Shown here: one piece after another, positions 16,786 through 26,447 of the stretch
Position numbering within the stretch: position 1 is the stretch's first letter
Layout: each line of letters begins with the position of its first letter
NCBI RefSeq assembly: GCF_001941345.1
Contig: NZ_CP009251.1
Span: 1,922,001 to 1,986,000 of the forward strand
Source of the DNA: Corynebacterium stationis
Lineage (GTDB): Bacteria; Actinomycetota; Actinomycetes; Mycobacteriales; Mycobacteriaceae
Direction: 5' to 3'
Length of the DNA: 64,000 nt
Made by a program: the position numbers and the translations under genes
The notes under the pieces: model-generated
Database searches by the model: none
Told to the model about the DNA's origin: nothing
Seen by the model: only the letters and a program-made list of their open reading frames with translations

Positions 16786-17622
16786 ATGGTTTTCCCGCGG
16801 CTCATTGCTTTAGACATGGACGGGACGTTATTGGACGGCGAGAGTAAAATCCCCGAATCTTTCTGGCCTGTGCTCAAGCGCGCAGAAGAACTCGGTGTCA
16901 CCATCGCCCCAGCGTCGGGTCGCCAGCTAGCTACTTTGCAGCACCAATTTGGCCCGGAGCTATCTTTCATCGCAGAAAATGGCACCGCTATCGCGCACAA
17001 GGGAGAAATCATTCATGTCTCCGTGCTTCCCAATGATGCAGTCTTGCGCATTCTAGATGCACTCCAAGCCGTCACTGTCGACCATGACGTAGTGCTATGT
17101 ACGCCAACTGTCGGTTATGTATCTGAGGATGCTAACCCCGATACCTTTGTGCAGCTGGAAAAATACTACTACTCGCGTGAAACCGTAAAAGACCTGCGCG
17201 CGATGGTCAAAGATTCCGACATCATCAAAGTCGCTGTCTACTGCGCAGCGGGTTCTGAAGAGCACATTGCGCCCGTAGTATTTAAGGCTGTCCCCGACCA
17301 CAACGTGGCTGTTTCCGGTAAGGAATGGCTTGATGTCATGCCGGCCGGCGCTAATAAGGGCGCGGCGCTGCATCACATGGCTGATACCTTAGGCATTCAT
17401 ATTGCAGAAACCGCTGCTTTTGGTGATTACCTCAATGACTACGAGCTTTTGCAAGAAGCTGGCATCGCGGTAGCCATGGACAATGCCCACCCGCAGCTTA
17501 AAGATGTCGCTGATGTCATCGCTCCTTCGAACCTGGACCACGGCGTGATTACCGTGTTGAATGAATGGTTCGACAAGATGGAAAGCACACAACGCGTACA
17601 CGCAAACCAGCGCGAGTTTTAA
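16786..17622 (+). CDS. HAD-superfamily hydrolase, Cof type
   Basis: A 278-residue Cof-type (IIB cap) phosphatase, probably acting on sugar phosphates or similar small phosphorylated metabolites. Motif I is LDMDGTLLD with nucleophile Asp10 and acid Asp12. Motif II is PASGRQL (about 44-50). The conserved lysine lies in GANKGAAL (about 187-194) and motif IV is FGDYLNDYELL (about 208-218). The cap domain lies between about 85 and 180. A strong terminator follows. Confidence 0.88.
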   Translation: MVFPRLIALDMDGTLLDGESKIPESFWPVLKRAEELGVTIAPASGRQLATLQHQFGPELSFIAENGTAIAHKGEIIHVSVLPNDAVLRILDALQAVTVDHDVVLCTPTVGYVSEDANPDTFVQLEKYYYSRETVKDLRAMVKDSDIIKVAVYCAAGSEEHIAPVVFKAVPDHNVAVSGKEWLDVMPAGANKGAALHHMADTLGIHIAETAAFGDYLNDYELLQEAGIAVAMDNAHPQLKDVADVIAPSNLDHGVITVLNEWFDKMESTQRVHANQREF

Positions 17623-17666
17623 CCGCGCACTGCTAAAACACCGCGCATGGCCGCAAGATACGCATG

Positions 17667-17698
17667 AAAAAGCCCGCTTCTACGGAAGCGGGCTTTTT
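17667..17698 (+). terminator. Bidirectional rho-independent terminator
   Basis: A 14-base perfect stem (AAAAAGCCCGCTTC and complement) with a TACG tetraloop and T5 on both strands. It lies between the convergent HAD and ABM genes. Confidence 0.93.
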
Positions 17699-17714
17699 GT
17701 AGGACTAGACGAAA

Positions 17715-18047
17715 TTAATCGACCTTAAACTCAGCCATCTTGTCCCACTCAGTCTTGCCATCAATCTTGAAATTGATGATATCTGGGGTTTCTACCAGGT
17801 ACTGAGGGAACTCTTCGCAAGAGCGCTTGAAGTGATCGCTTTGTACGTGGGCTACGTCTTCGCCATCTTTGTAGGCTTCAACCAACAGGAAGCGCTGGGA
17901 ATCTTCTGGGTCGCGGTACCACTTGAATTCCAAGCAGCCAGGCTCAGCGTTGCAGGCTTCGGTGTACCAGTTGATCTCATCGAGGAAAGTGTCAGCGTAT
18001 TCGGGCTTGACATGGAATTTAACGTTAATGAAAATCATGGAGCCCAT
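17715..18047 (-). CDS. Antibiotic biosynthesis monooxygenase (ABM) domain protein
   Basis: A 110-residue small dimeric ferredoxin-like-fold protein of the ABM/YgiN family (quinol or heme-type monooxygenases). The pattern MIFINVKFHVKPEYADTF, then CNAEPGCLEFKWYRDPED, RFLLVEAYKD and HVQSDHFKR is typical. The ATG at 18047 is used; an ATG four codons later (MIFINV) is equally possible and neither has a clear ribosome-binding site. The substrate is unknown. Confidence 0.82.
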   Translation of the reverse strand: MGSMIFINVKFHVKPEYADTFLDEINWYTEACNAEPGCLEFKWYRDPEDSQRFLLVEAYKDGEDVAHVQSDHFKRSCEEFPQYLVETPDIINFKIDGKTEWDKMAEFKVD

Positions 18048-18097
18048 GATACCGAAAGAATTCTCATGAGAATTCCGAGGAGAGTTTCGAGCAAACT

Positions 18098-18671
18098 TTA
18101 GCGCTTTTCGGGCACAACGCTTTCGAAAATCTGGGTGTCATCATCAAGCTGTTTGTGCGGAGTCAAGGCTGGTGCCTCCGCAGCTTCCTGCTCGGATTCT
18201 TCCTTTTTGTTGCGCTTTTGTTTCTGCTCCTACGGCGCAAATCCGGGGCAGACCCAAATGAGTGCGGCGGCGATAACGGCGGCTGCAGCAGCACCGATGA
18301 CCTTCTGGCCGTCAGGAACTAAGAACAATGCCAATGCGACGACCGTGATGATGACAATCCAGCACCCCAGCATCCAGGCAGTGTGGTTAACCGAATATTC
18401 CGCCCACTTTTGCTGCGGGAAACGGCTGCGAGCTTCGTTGCGCACACGCCGCGGAGTTTTCATGCTCGCACCGATGACTGAAAAGAGCACCAGAGCTAGG
18501 CCTGAGCCGGCGATAATGAGAGCCCCCCATGGCACCCCCGAAAGCAAGGACTGCTGTAGCGCACGCAAACCCAATGCGTTCAGCGATGCTGGATCCCAGC
18601 GGTTCTGCGGGGTAGATAGAAACGAATGCTTTATCTGCCTCTGTCAGATTTTCATTCGCAGCTTTTGCCAC
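18098..18671 (-). pseudogene. Membrane protein gene broken by a 4-bp duplication and a nonsense codon
   Basis: The minus strand reads MAKAANENLTEADKAFVS from a GTG at 18671 and then loses frame at TCTATCTA (about 18611-18618). Removing one TCTA copy restores a continuous frame: ...FVS TPQNRWDPASLNALGL..., followed by two membrane helices (about GALIIAGSGLALVLFSVIG and MLGCWIVIITVVALALFLV) and an alanine-rich third one. A TAG then follows CPGFAP near 18231. In the same frame a charged tail continues (EQKQKRNKKEE ... FESVVPEKR) to a proper TAA at 18098. Both lesions must be crossed to make the full protein of about 190 residues. Function unknown. Confidence 0.8.
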
Positions 18672-19305
18672 CGGTATGTTTACTACCTGGCTGGTCTACC
18701 AACTATCGCGCTTGGGCAGCAAAGTTCGGGTAGTTAACCTCATCCTGGTCGGCATTGCAGTTGATGCGATCGCTGGCGCAGTCATTTCCTTCTTCAACTT
18801 CTTCGCGCCGACTACCTCCCGCGAACAGATCATTTTCTGGCAGATGGGTACACTCTCTGGCGCTAAGTGGGAACACGTTGGTGTCGTTGGTGTCAACGTC
18901 GCTTTTGGCCTCTTATGCGCCTGGCTACTAGTAAAGCAGCTGGATCTCCTCGCTTTAGGTGATAAAGCCGCAACGCACGTGGGCGTTGATGTATCAACAC
19001 TGCGCACTCTATCGATTGTGCTGGCAACCCTACTGACTGCCGGGGCAGTATCTTATGCCGGTCTCATCGGCTTTGTCGGTCTGGAAATTCCACACATCGT
19101 CAGAACGGTTGCTGGTCCATCAAACGCAGTGCTGATTCCTGCATCGGCACTCGGCGGCGCCTTGTTGATCGCCGGGGCCGATATTGGTTCCCGCACCATC
19201 ATTCCTTTCGCTGATTTACCGATTGGTATTTTCACCGCGCTGGTCGGTGGACCAACATTTTTCATCCTCTTGCGTCGCATGATGAAAAAGGGAGCAGGTG
19301 TATAA
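18655..19305 (+). pseudogene. Iron-siderophore ABC permease (FecCD type), N-terminal part missing
   Basis: About 217 residues of a FecCD/BtuC-like permease, normally about 330-350. The recognisable part begins at AAFATGMFTTWLVY (the membrane helix after the first third) and runs to a normal C-terminus (GGPTFFILLRRMMKKGAGV). The family motif GFVGLEIPHIVR is intact near the middle. The frame upstream closes at a TAG near 18613 and overlaps the opposite-strand pseudogene, so the first 110-130 residues and the usual partner permease and binding-protein genes are gone. An internal ATG at 18676 could still start a 209-residue fragment, but it would lack the first helices. Confidence 0.85.
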
Positions 19306-19309
19306 ATCA

Positions 19310-19447
19310 ATGCTTAAAGTAACTGATGTATCCATTGACATCGCCGGAAAACGCATCGTTGACAACGTATCTTTTGCCGAGCGAACAGGTACGGTCACAG
19401 GCCTAATTGGCCCCAATGGCGCCGGTCACCCCACCTTTTGGTGTTAG
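19310..19447 (+). pseudogene. Siderophore ABC ATPase fragment, cut inside the Walker A motif
   Basis: The ATG at 19310 starts four bases after the permease stop and encodes a normal FepC-type ATPase N-terminus (MLKVTDVSIDIAGKRIVDNV ... TVTGLIGPNGAG). At the point where Walker A should continue with Lys-Ser-Thr the frame reads HPTFWC and stops at 19447, 45 residues in. From 19419 onward the DNA is a transcription terminator stem. The rest of the gene is deleted. Confidence 0.9.
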
Positions 19448-19464
19448 GGTAACCGGCGCTTTTT
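19419..19464. terminator. Terminator stem fused to the ATPase remnant
   Basis: Stem GCGCCGGTcACCC / GGGTaACCGGCGC with a loop of about 15 bases, followed on the plus strand by TTTTT. Its left arm is the same DNA as the Gly-Ala-Gly codons of the ATPase Walker A motif. On the minus strand, for the CAP-like gene, the hairpin is present but the T-tract expected after it is missing. Confidence 0.8.
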
Positions 19465-19476
19465 ATGCGGGGTCTT

Positions 19477-20019
19477 TTAGTTCAGGAAGAATTCCGCAAT
19501 GTAGACGTACTTGCCATCGGTTGCGGTCGCGACGCCAAAGCCGGTTGGCTCGTTGTGTGGGTTGCCCTTGCGGTCCAACCAGTTGGTGCGGTCGCGTGCT
19601 TCCTTCTCAGTCAGCTTGAAGATAGCACCGGTGCCCTTGTCTTTGTTTGCGGTTCCGTGGCCGACGCCGTCTTCAAAGGAGACCTTTCCAGCAGCGGCCT
19701 CATTTGCCCACTGCTGTGCAGTGGACTGCGCAGAGTTGCTCTTGGTGTGGCCAGCTTCTTCCAAGTGCGCAACGGTTTCATAACGCAGGGTCTCAGCTGC
19801 ACCAGCAAGCGATGGCAGCTTAATGCCAAGCTTGTGGGCAGTGTCTTTAACTTCTTGCGGCAAGCTGGAAATAAACTTCGCTGCAGCCGAATCAATCTGG
19901 CTCTGCGCCTGGGAAGATAGCTTTTCAGCTGGGTTTTCCTGGGCGTTAGCGGCGGTGGTACCGCCGAGGGTCAAAGCGCCAGCGAGCGCAATTGCAGTAA
20001 GACGTCGAGAAATGCTCAT
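19477..20019 (-). CDS. Secreted CAP-like (SCP/PR1) protein
   Basis: A 180-residue exported protein. From the ATG at 20019 there is a typical Sec signal peptide (MSISRRLTAIALAG..., cut predicted after AANA near residue 26). A helical region follows (KLSSQAQSQIDSAAAKF), then a domain with the spacing of CAP proteins: SNSAQSTAQQWANEAAAG, FEDGVGHG, RTNWLDRKG and a final strand KYVYIAEFFL. I assign CAP with moderate certainty; no cysteines are present. The frame extends to 20052, but the upstream residues do not improve the signal peptide. Confidence 0.7.
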   Translation of the reverse strand: MSISRRLTAIALAGALTLGGTTAANAQENPAEKLSSQAQSQIDSAAAKFISSLPQEVKDTAHKLGIKLPSLAGAAETLRYETVAHLEEAGHTKSNSAQSTAQQWANEAAAGKVSFEDGVGHGTANKDKGTGAIFKLTEKEARDRTNWLDRKGNPHNEPTGFGVATATDGKYVYIAEFFLN

Positions 20020-20204
20020 GGCCACCACCATGCCATATCTACCCCACCCCATGCCTAGTCTGAGAATGGAATTTCCGGCAACTTTATCGCATTGTGATTA
20101 AATTGCCAGCCGCATCCCAGCCTCACGGCTTTTGTCTGAGAACTCACGCAGCCGCGGCGAGTTGCGCAATTTCCCTGGGTTGCGCAGCGATAGCGAGCAA
20201 CCCC

Positions 20205-22088
20205 CTAGGACTCGAGAGTTTCGCCGAGCTCCATCCATTCCATCTCTAAGCTTTCGCGTTCGGCTTCTAGCTCCTTGAGTTCGCTATCTAGACGCGTGAG
20301 AGCTTCGGTGTCCATCTGCTGCGCTGCCGCGGCCATATCGGCGTTAATCTTGGCAATTTGCGGGTCCAGCTTGCCCATCTTGCGCTCAAGCGCATTCATC
20401 TTCTTGGTGATCTCGCGCTGTTCTTGATTAGACAGTCGTGACTGCGGAGCTGCTGCCGGGGTAGAACTCGCAGCCGCCCCTGCAGCACCAGTGGAGGCAG
20501 AATCCACGCTGGAGGCCTCGCTAGGCGATGCCTCAGAGGTATTTGCAACGTCACCGAGGTTGAGCGCGCCTGTGGGATTGGCGGCTTCGTGCTCCGCGCG
20601 AATCTTGAGATACTCTTCAATGCCGCCGGGCAGGTTGGTTAATTTGCCGTCGCCGAAAAGCGCATAGGTGTCATCGGCGATGCGCTCGATTAAATAGCGG
20701 TCGTGGGAGATAACCACGAGTGTGCCAGGCCAGGAATCAAGCAGGGACTCTAGCTCCTGCAGGGTGTCGATATCGAGGTCGTTGGTGGGCTCGTCGAGCA
20801 GTAGCACGTTAGGTTCCGCCATCAGCACGCGGGTCAGCTGCAGGCGGCGGCGCTCACCACCGGAGAGATCACCAATCGGAGTGCGCTGGCGCTTAGGGCT
20901 AAAGCCCAGCCTTTCAGCTAGCTGTGAGGCCGACATTTCTTTCTTGCCCATGTGCACATAGGTCGCGACGTCTTCAATCGCATCCAGCAGGCGACGGTTG
21001 GGGTCTAGGTCGTCTAATTCCTGACGCAGCCATCCCAAGCGCACGGTTTGACCTTCGATGCGGCGGCCTTCAGCAAGCTTGTTCTCCCCCGCCAAGGTAC
21101 GTAGCAAGGTGGTCTTGCCGGAGCCATTCACACCAACCAAACCGATGCGTTGGCCAGGTGCCAGGCGCCAGGTGAGGTTTTCTACTAACTCGCGGCCATC
21201 AGGCGTGGTGATGGTGGCATCTTCTAATTCAATGACCACACGGCCTTGGCGCTGTTTGGAAAAGGCCATCAGCTCCACGGTGTCGCGTGGGGCCGGAACA
21301 TCAGCGATTAAGGCTTCGGCCGCTTCAATGCGATAGCGTGGCTTCGACGTACGCGCAGGTGCGCCACGGCGCAGCCAGGCTAGCTCTTTACGCGCAAGGT
21401 TTTGCCGGCGCTGCTCCATCGCATCAGCTTGGCGTGCGCGCTCAGCACGTGCGAAAGTCCAGTCGTTATAGCCACCGTCATAAGAATCCACTTGACCGTC
21501 GTGGACTTCCCACGTCAAGGTAGCAATGGTGTCTAAGAACCAGCGGTCATGGGTAACCACGATGACGGCCACTTTGCGGGCAAGCAGGTGGCTGGCCAGC
21601 CACTGCACGCCTTCTACATCCAGGTGGTTAGTCGGCTCATCCAAGACCACTAGGTCCACATCTTGGACCAAGGCCGCAGCGAGGTTAACGCGGCGACGCT
21701 CCCCACCAGAGAGTTGCCCCACGACCGTATCAAGGCCAAGTTCGACAATGCCTAGCCCGCCGAGCACGTCACGGACTTTGGCATTCGATGCCCATTCGTA
21801 AGTCTCAAGCCCCAGCGGCTTAATAACGGCATCGGCAATGGTGATGGATTCATCCAGGTCAAAGCGCTGGGTGACCACGGCCATGCGCAGGCCAGAGTTA
21901 TGGGAGACGCGTCCGGAGTCAGGTTCTTCAATGCCGGTAAGTACTTCCAGCAAGGTGGTTTTACCACCGCCGTTGACACCGACGATGCCGATGCGGTCGC
22001 CGGTTTGTACGCCGCGGGAGACATTATCCAGAAGGGTCTTTAGACCGAAGGATTTAGTGACTGTTTCTAAATTGATGAGGTTTGCCAT
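20205..22088 (-). CDS. ABC-F family ATPase (Uup/EttA-like)
   Basis: A soluble protein of 627 residues with two ABC domains and no membrane domain, of the ABC-F class that acts on ribosomes. Walker A motifs are GVNGGGKTT (about 37-45) and GVNGSGKTT (about 317-325). Each domain has a signature motif LSGGERRR and a Walker B ending in LDEPTN. A linker rich in Ala/Ser (about 500-550) leads to a C-terminal coiled coil (ITKKMNALERKMGKLD ... ELKELEAERESLEMEW), as in Uup. It is upstream of no obvious operon partner; ispE lies 30 bases before its start on the same strand. Confidence 0.92.
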   Translation of the reverse strand: MANLINLETVTKSFGLKTLLDNVSRGVQTGDRIGIVGVNGGGKTTLLEVLTGIEEPDSGRVSHNSGLRMAVVTQRFDLDESITIADAVIKPLGLETYEWASNAKVRDVLGGLGIVELGLDTVVGQLSGGERRRVNLAAALVQDVDLVVLDEPTNHLDVEGVQWLASHLLARKVAVIVVTHDRWFLDTIATLTWEVHDGQVDSYDGGYNDWTFARAERARQADAMEQRRQNLARKELAWLRRGAPARTSKPRYRIEAAEALIADVPAPRDTVELMAFSKQRQGRVVIELEDATITTPDGRELVENLTWRLAPGQRIGLVGVNGSGKTTLLRTLAGENKLAEGRRIEGQTVRLGWLRQELDDLDPNRRLLDAIEDVATYVHMGKKEMSASQLAERLGFSPKRQRTPIGDLSGGERRRLQLTRVLMAEPNVLLLDEPTNDLDIDTLQELESLLDSWPGTLVVISHDRYLIERIADDTYALFGDGKLTNLPGGIEEYLKIRAEHEAANPTGALNLGDVANTSEASPSEASSVDSASTGAAGAAASSTPAAAPQSRLSNQEQREITKKMNALERKMGKLDPQIAKINADMAAAAQQMDTEALTRLDSELKELEAERESLEMEWMELGETLES

Positions 22089-22118
22089 AGTTAGTCATCA
22101 ATTCTAGCCCCATTGCCC

Positions 22119-23153
22119 CTAGTAGATCCGAACCCCGGGTGCTGGTGAGCTTGCGACGTAGCCGCGCGTCTTGGGAATTTCGAGGGTGACTTGGCTGCGT
22201 ACATCTTCGGCTTGGGCTGCGTCTTCGCATAAAAAGGCAATCGTCGGACCCGATCCGGAGACAATGCCGGTTAATGCGCCGGCTTCCATTCCCACTTCCA
22301 TGGTCTTGCGCAAGTCGGGGCGCAGGGATAAAGCAGCTGGCTGCAGGTCGTTTTTTAAAACCTTGGCCAGGCGGTGCACATCGCCGGAGACTAGGGCTTG
22401 GGCCGTGTCAGTAACATCCAGGGTCGGCGTTAAAGAGCCATCGCCAGCGCTTGCCGATGCCTCCCTCATCTCATCAAGTTTTTTAAAGACGGCTGGCGTT
22501 GACAGTCCCTGTGCAGAAGCAATGAAGCACCAGTGGTACTCCCCACGCGTGAGCATCGGTGATAAAACCTCGCCGCGGCCTTTGCCTAAAGCGGTACCGC
22601 CCATCATGGTAAAAGGGACATCGGAGCCCAAATCAGCGGCAATTTCTTGCAGGATATCGGCGCTAGCGATTTCCAACTCAAAGAAAGTTGCATACAGTTT
22701 CTGCGCAAGCATCAACGCCGCAGCAGCATCCGCAGAGCCGCCGGCCATTCCCCCGGCGGCAGGGATTTGCTTATGGACTTCTACATCCAGGGCTGGATAG
22801 CTCAGCGGGATGTGCAGCGCTAGCCTATCGAGGGCCTTCCACACCAAGTTGCTTTCGTCGGTGGGAACACCGGCGGCGGTGGGACCTGTAATTTTCAATG
22901 GTCCTGCGACAGGTGATTTTCCGCGGTCAAGAACATTATCGCGGATACGCAAGGTAATTTCATCGTAGATATTTACGGATTGGAAGACCGTGGACAGCTC
23001 GTGAAAGCCATCGTCGCGCACGGGCCCGACACCAAGGTGCAGATTTACTTTTGCATAGGCGCGCGCTTTCCACTCGCGCTGCAAGTTCGGCATGCGCTCT
23101 GGCACGCGGCAATAAGGATCATTCGGATCGTTGGAACCAGTCAGATCACTCAT
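22119..23153 (-). CDS. ispE: 4-diphosphocytidyl-2-C-methyl-D-erythritol kinase
   Basis: GHMP kinase of the non-mevalonate isoprenoid pathway. With the ATG at 23153 the protein has 344 residues, slightly long for the family (about 310) because of a 28-residue lead. Motifs: [11 protein letters not shown] (about 33-43), ATP-binding [16 protein letters not shown] (about 131-146) and GSGPTIAF (about 305-312). This start overlaps the rsmA stop as ATGAGTGA, typical of translational coupling; the frame is open further upstream but lies inside rsmA. Confidence 0.95.
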   Translation of the reverse strand: MSDLTGSNDPNDPYCRVPERMPNLQREWKARAYAKVNLHLGVGPVRDDGFHELSTVFQSVNIYDEITLRIRDNVLDRGKSPVAGPLKITGPTAAGVPTDESNLVWKALDRLALHIPLSYPALDVEVHKQIPAAGGMAGGSADAAAALMLAQKLYATFFELEIASADILQEIAADLGSDVPFTMMGGTALGKGRGEVLSPMLTRGEYHWCFIASAQGLSTPAVFKKLDEMREASASAGDGSLTPTLDVTDTAQALVSGDVHRLAKVLKNDLQPAALSLRPDLRKTMEVGMEAGALTGIVSGSGPTIAFLCEDAAQAEDVRSQVTLEIPKTRGYVASSPAPGVRIY

Positions 23154-24039
23154 GTGTGGCTCCTTCGTTATCTTCCTCAGCCTCGTGGTCGCGCGAACTG
23201 TCCAAGCTCGCCTCGACAGTTGCGAGTCGCACAAAGTCATCAATGCTGAGCTTTTCGCCGCGCTGCGTCGGCTCAATATTTGCCGCACGAAGTGCTTGCT
23301 CTGCAGCCTGTCCCGAGCCATAAAAGCCAGAAAGTGCAGCGCGCAGGGTCTTGCGGCGTTGGGCGAAGGCGGCATCGATAAGCGGCCAAAGCTTCGCTGG
23401 GCGCTCGCGCGGTGGATATAAATCGATACGTACTAGGCCGGATTCGATATTGGGTGCTGGCCAAAAGACATGCTTGCCGATGTTCCCGGCCTTGCGCACG
23501 TTGCCATAAAAGGAGGCCTTTACGCTGGGCACGCCATAAACCTTGGAGCCTGGATCCGCGGCGAGGCGATCTGCAACTTCTAGCTGCACCATGACCAGCA
23601 CGCGCTTCAGCGTTGGATAAAGCTCCAATAGGTGCAATAGCACCGGCACCGCAACGTTATAGGGCAGGTTCGCAACCAGTGCGGTGGGCTCGCCTAATTC
23701 TTCTGCATCGATACGCAGAGCGTCTTTGTGAAGCAAAGTGAGCTTATCCGCGTGCTCTGGCGCGCGCCATGCAACAGTGGAAGGCAGCTCGCCAGCGAGG
23801 CGCGGATCGATTTCGACCGCGGTGACATGCTGAACTTCGTCTAGAAGCCCTAGGGTTAAAGACCCGAGGCCAGGGCCGACCTCGACCACGTGGTCATCGG
23901 CAGATAAATCCGCCGCGGCAACAATGCGGCGGATGGTGTTGGGGTCATGCAAAAAATTCTGACCCCACTTTTTGGTGGGGCTGACATCTAGCTTTTCCGC
24001 TAGGTCGCGAATTTCAACGGGCCCTAATAACTTTGACAT
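23146..24039 (-). CDS. rsmA: 16S rRNA (adenine1518/1519-N6) dimethyltransferase
   Basis: Dimethylates two adjacent adenines in helix 45 of 16S rRNA (ksgA). The 297-residue protein has the SAM-binding GPGLGSLT (about 55-62) and the catalytic NLPYNVAVP (about 123-131). LGPVEIRDL at the start and WGQNFLHD (about 26-33) are also typical. A TAAATT hexamer lies seven bases before the ATG. The C-terminal tail is acidic. It forms a transcription unit with ispE, which overlaps it by eight bases; rpf2 lies just upstream. Confidence 0.96.
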   Translation of the reverse strand: MSKLLGPVEIRDLAEKLDVSPTKKWGQNFLHDPNTIRRIVAAADLSADDHVVEVGPGLGSLTLGLLDEVQHVTAVEIDPRLAGELPSTVAWRAPEHADKLTLLHKDALRIDAEELGEPTALVANLPYNVAVPVLLHLLELYPTLKRVLVMVQLEVADRLAADPGSKVYGVPSVKASFYGNVRKAGNIGKHVFWPAPNIESGLVRIDLYPPRERPAKLWPLIDAAFAQRRKTLRAALSGFYGSGQAAEQALRAANIEPTQRGEKLSIDDFVRLATVEASLDSSRDHEAEEDNEGATHE

Positions 24040-24052
24040 GCCCTCTAATTTA
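24040..24052 (-). promoter_or_regulatory. Predicted -10 of a leaderless promoter (rsmA)
   Basis: On the minus strand TAAATT is followed by AGAGGGC and the ATG at 24039. The GAGGG could instead act as a short ribosome-binding site. Confidence 0.4.
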
Positions 24053-24072
24053 TCGCAGATACGGTTTTAGTA

Positions 24073-25529
<1,457 letters not shown>

Positions 25530-26363
25530 TTATGCGTTGTGCGGGCTTAAAACCCGGTCAAAGTTGGCCCGGACCTGTTCTACCAGCTCTTCTACCGATT
25601 GATTGCGCACTTCAGCTACAACGCGGTAGGTATGTCCAATCAGCGATGGCTCATTGCGTGAGCCTCGAAATGGCTCTGGAGTCATATAAGGAGCATCGGT
25701 TTCAATCAGAATCTGCTCAGCTGGCGCTAATGCTACAGCTTGACGTAGTTCTTCATTGCGCTTGAAAGTGACATTGCCCGCAAAGGATAAAATGTAGCCG
25801 CGATTGAGCGCTTCCTTGGCCACATTGAGCGGCGAAGAAAAACAATGCAGCATGATATTGGGCGCCTGCGCGCACTCCCCCAGCACCCGCATCAGGTCTG
25901 TATCAGCCTCGCGGTTGTGAATCATCAGCGTCTTATTTAGTTCGGCGGCTAAGTCAGCGTGCCATCGTAAAGCTAGTTCTTGAACCTCCATGCTTGCGGT
26001 GTCTTCTGGCGCATGTTGCGTCCAGTAGTCATCCAGCCCAGTCTCCCCCACAGCCACGCAGCGCGGATCGGCTGCCATCGCTTTCAGCCGCGACTTCGCC
26101 TCATCATCTAAGGTGTGCGCCTTGGTGGGATGGATAGCGCATGCGGCGAAAATGCGATCATGGCCTTGTGCTGCCTGTAGAGCAAGCTCAGCCTCATCAA
26201 TACCATCGCCTACAGTGCACACGCGTTCAACCCCGGCTGCCACAAAACGATCGAGCAGCGATGAAATCTCATCCTTGCACGAGGTCAGGTGGGTATGTGC
26301 ATCAATCATTCCGCTCAACCCCTCTGCCGGAACTGGAGTTGGACGTGGCTTCTTCTTCGACAT
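25530..26363 (-). CDS. TatD family metal-dependent hydrolase/DNase
   Basis: A 277-residue TIM-barrel hydrolase of the TatD family. All metal ligands are visible: HTH in IDAHTHLTS (about 21-29), the glutamate in AVGETGLDDYW, MIHNREAD, LHCFSS and the aspartate in ETDAPYM. Members have 3'-5' DNase activity; the cellular role is unclear. TATACT lies six bases before the ATG, directly abutting the terminator of the upstream MFS gene. rpf2 is the next gene downstream. Confidence 0.93.
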   Translation of the reverse strand: MSKKKPRPTPVPAEGLSGMIDAHTHLTSCKDEISSLLDRFVAAGVERVCTVGDGIDEAELALQAAQGHDRIFAACAIHPTKAHTLDDEAKSRLKAMAADPRCVAVGETGLDDYWTQHAPEDTASMEVQELALRWHADLAAELNKTLMIHNREADTDLMRVLGECAQAPNIMLHCFSSPLNVAKEALNRGYILSFAGNVTFKRNEELRQAVALAPAEQILIETDAPYMTPEPFRGSRNEPSLIGHTYRVVAEVRNQSVEELVEQVRANFDRVLSPHNA

Positions 26364-26375
26364 GCCCCTAGTATA
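26364..26375 (-). promoter_or_regulatory. Predicted -10 of a leaderless promoter (tatD)
   Basis: TATACT (minus strand 26375-26370) is followed by six bases and the ATG at 26363. Confidence 0.4.
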
Positions 26376-26399
26376 AAAGCCACCCCGCAGGGTGGCTTA
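26376..26399 (-). terminator. Terminator after the MFS transporter gene
   Basis: Stem AGCCACCC/GGGTGGCT with a four-base loop; on the minus strand it is followed by TTTTAT. Confidence 0.75.
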
Positions 26400-26447
26400 T
26401 CCGGGGAGAACTCCCGTGAGAAAAATTTGCGCTCTAGCTAGAGATTT

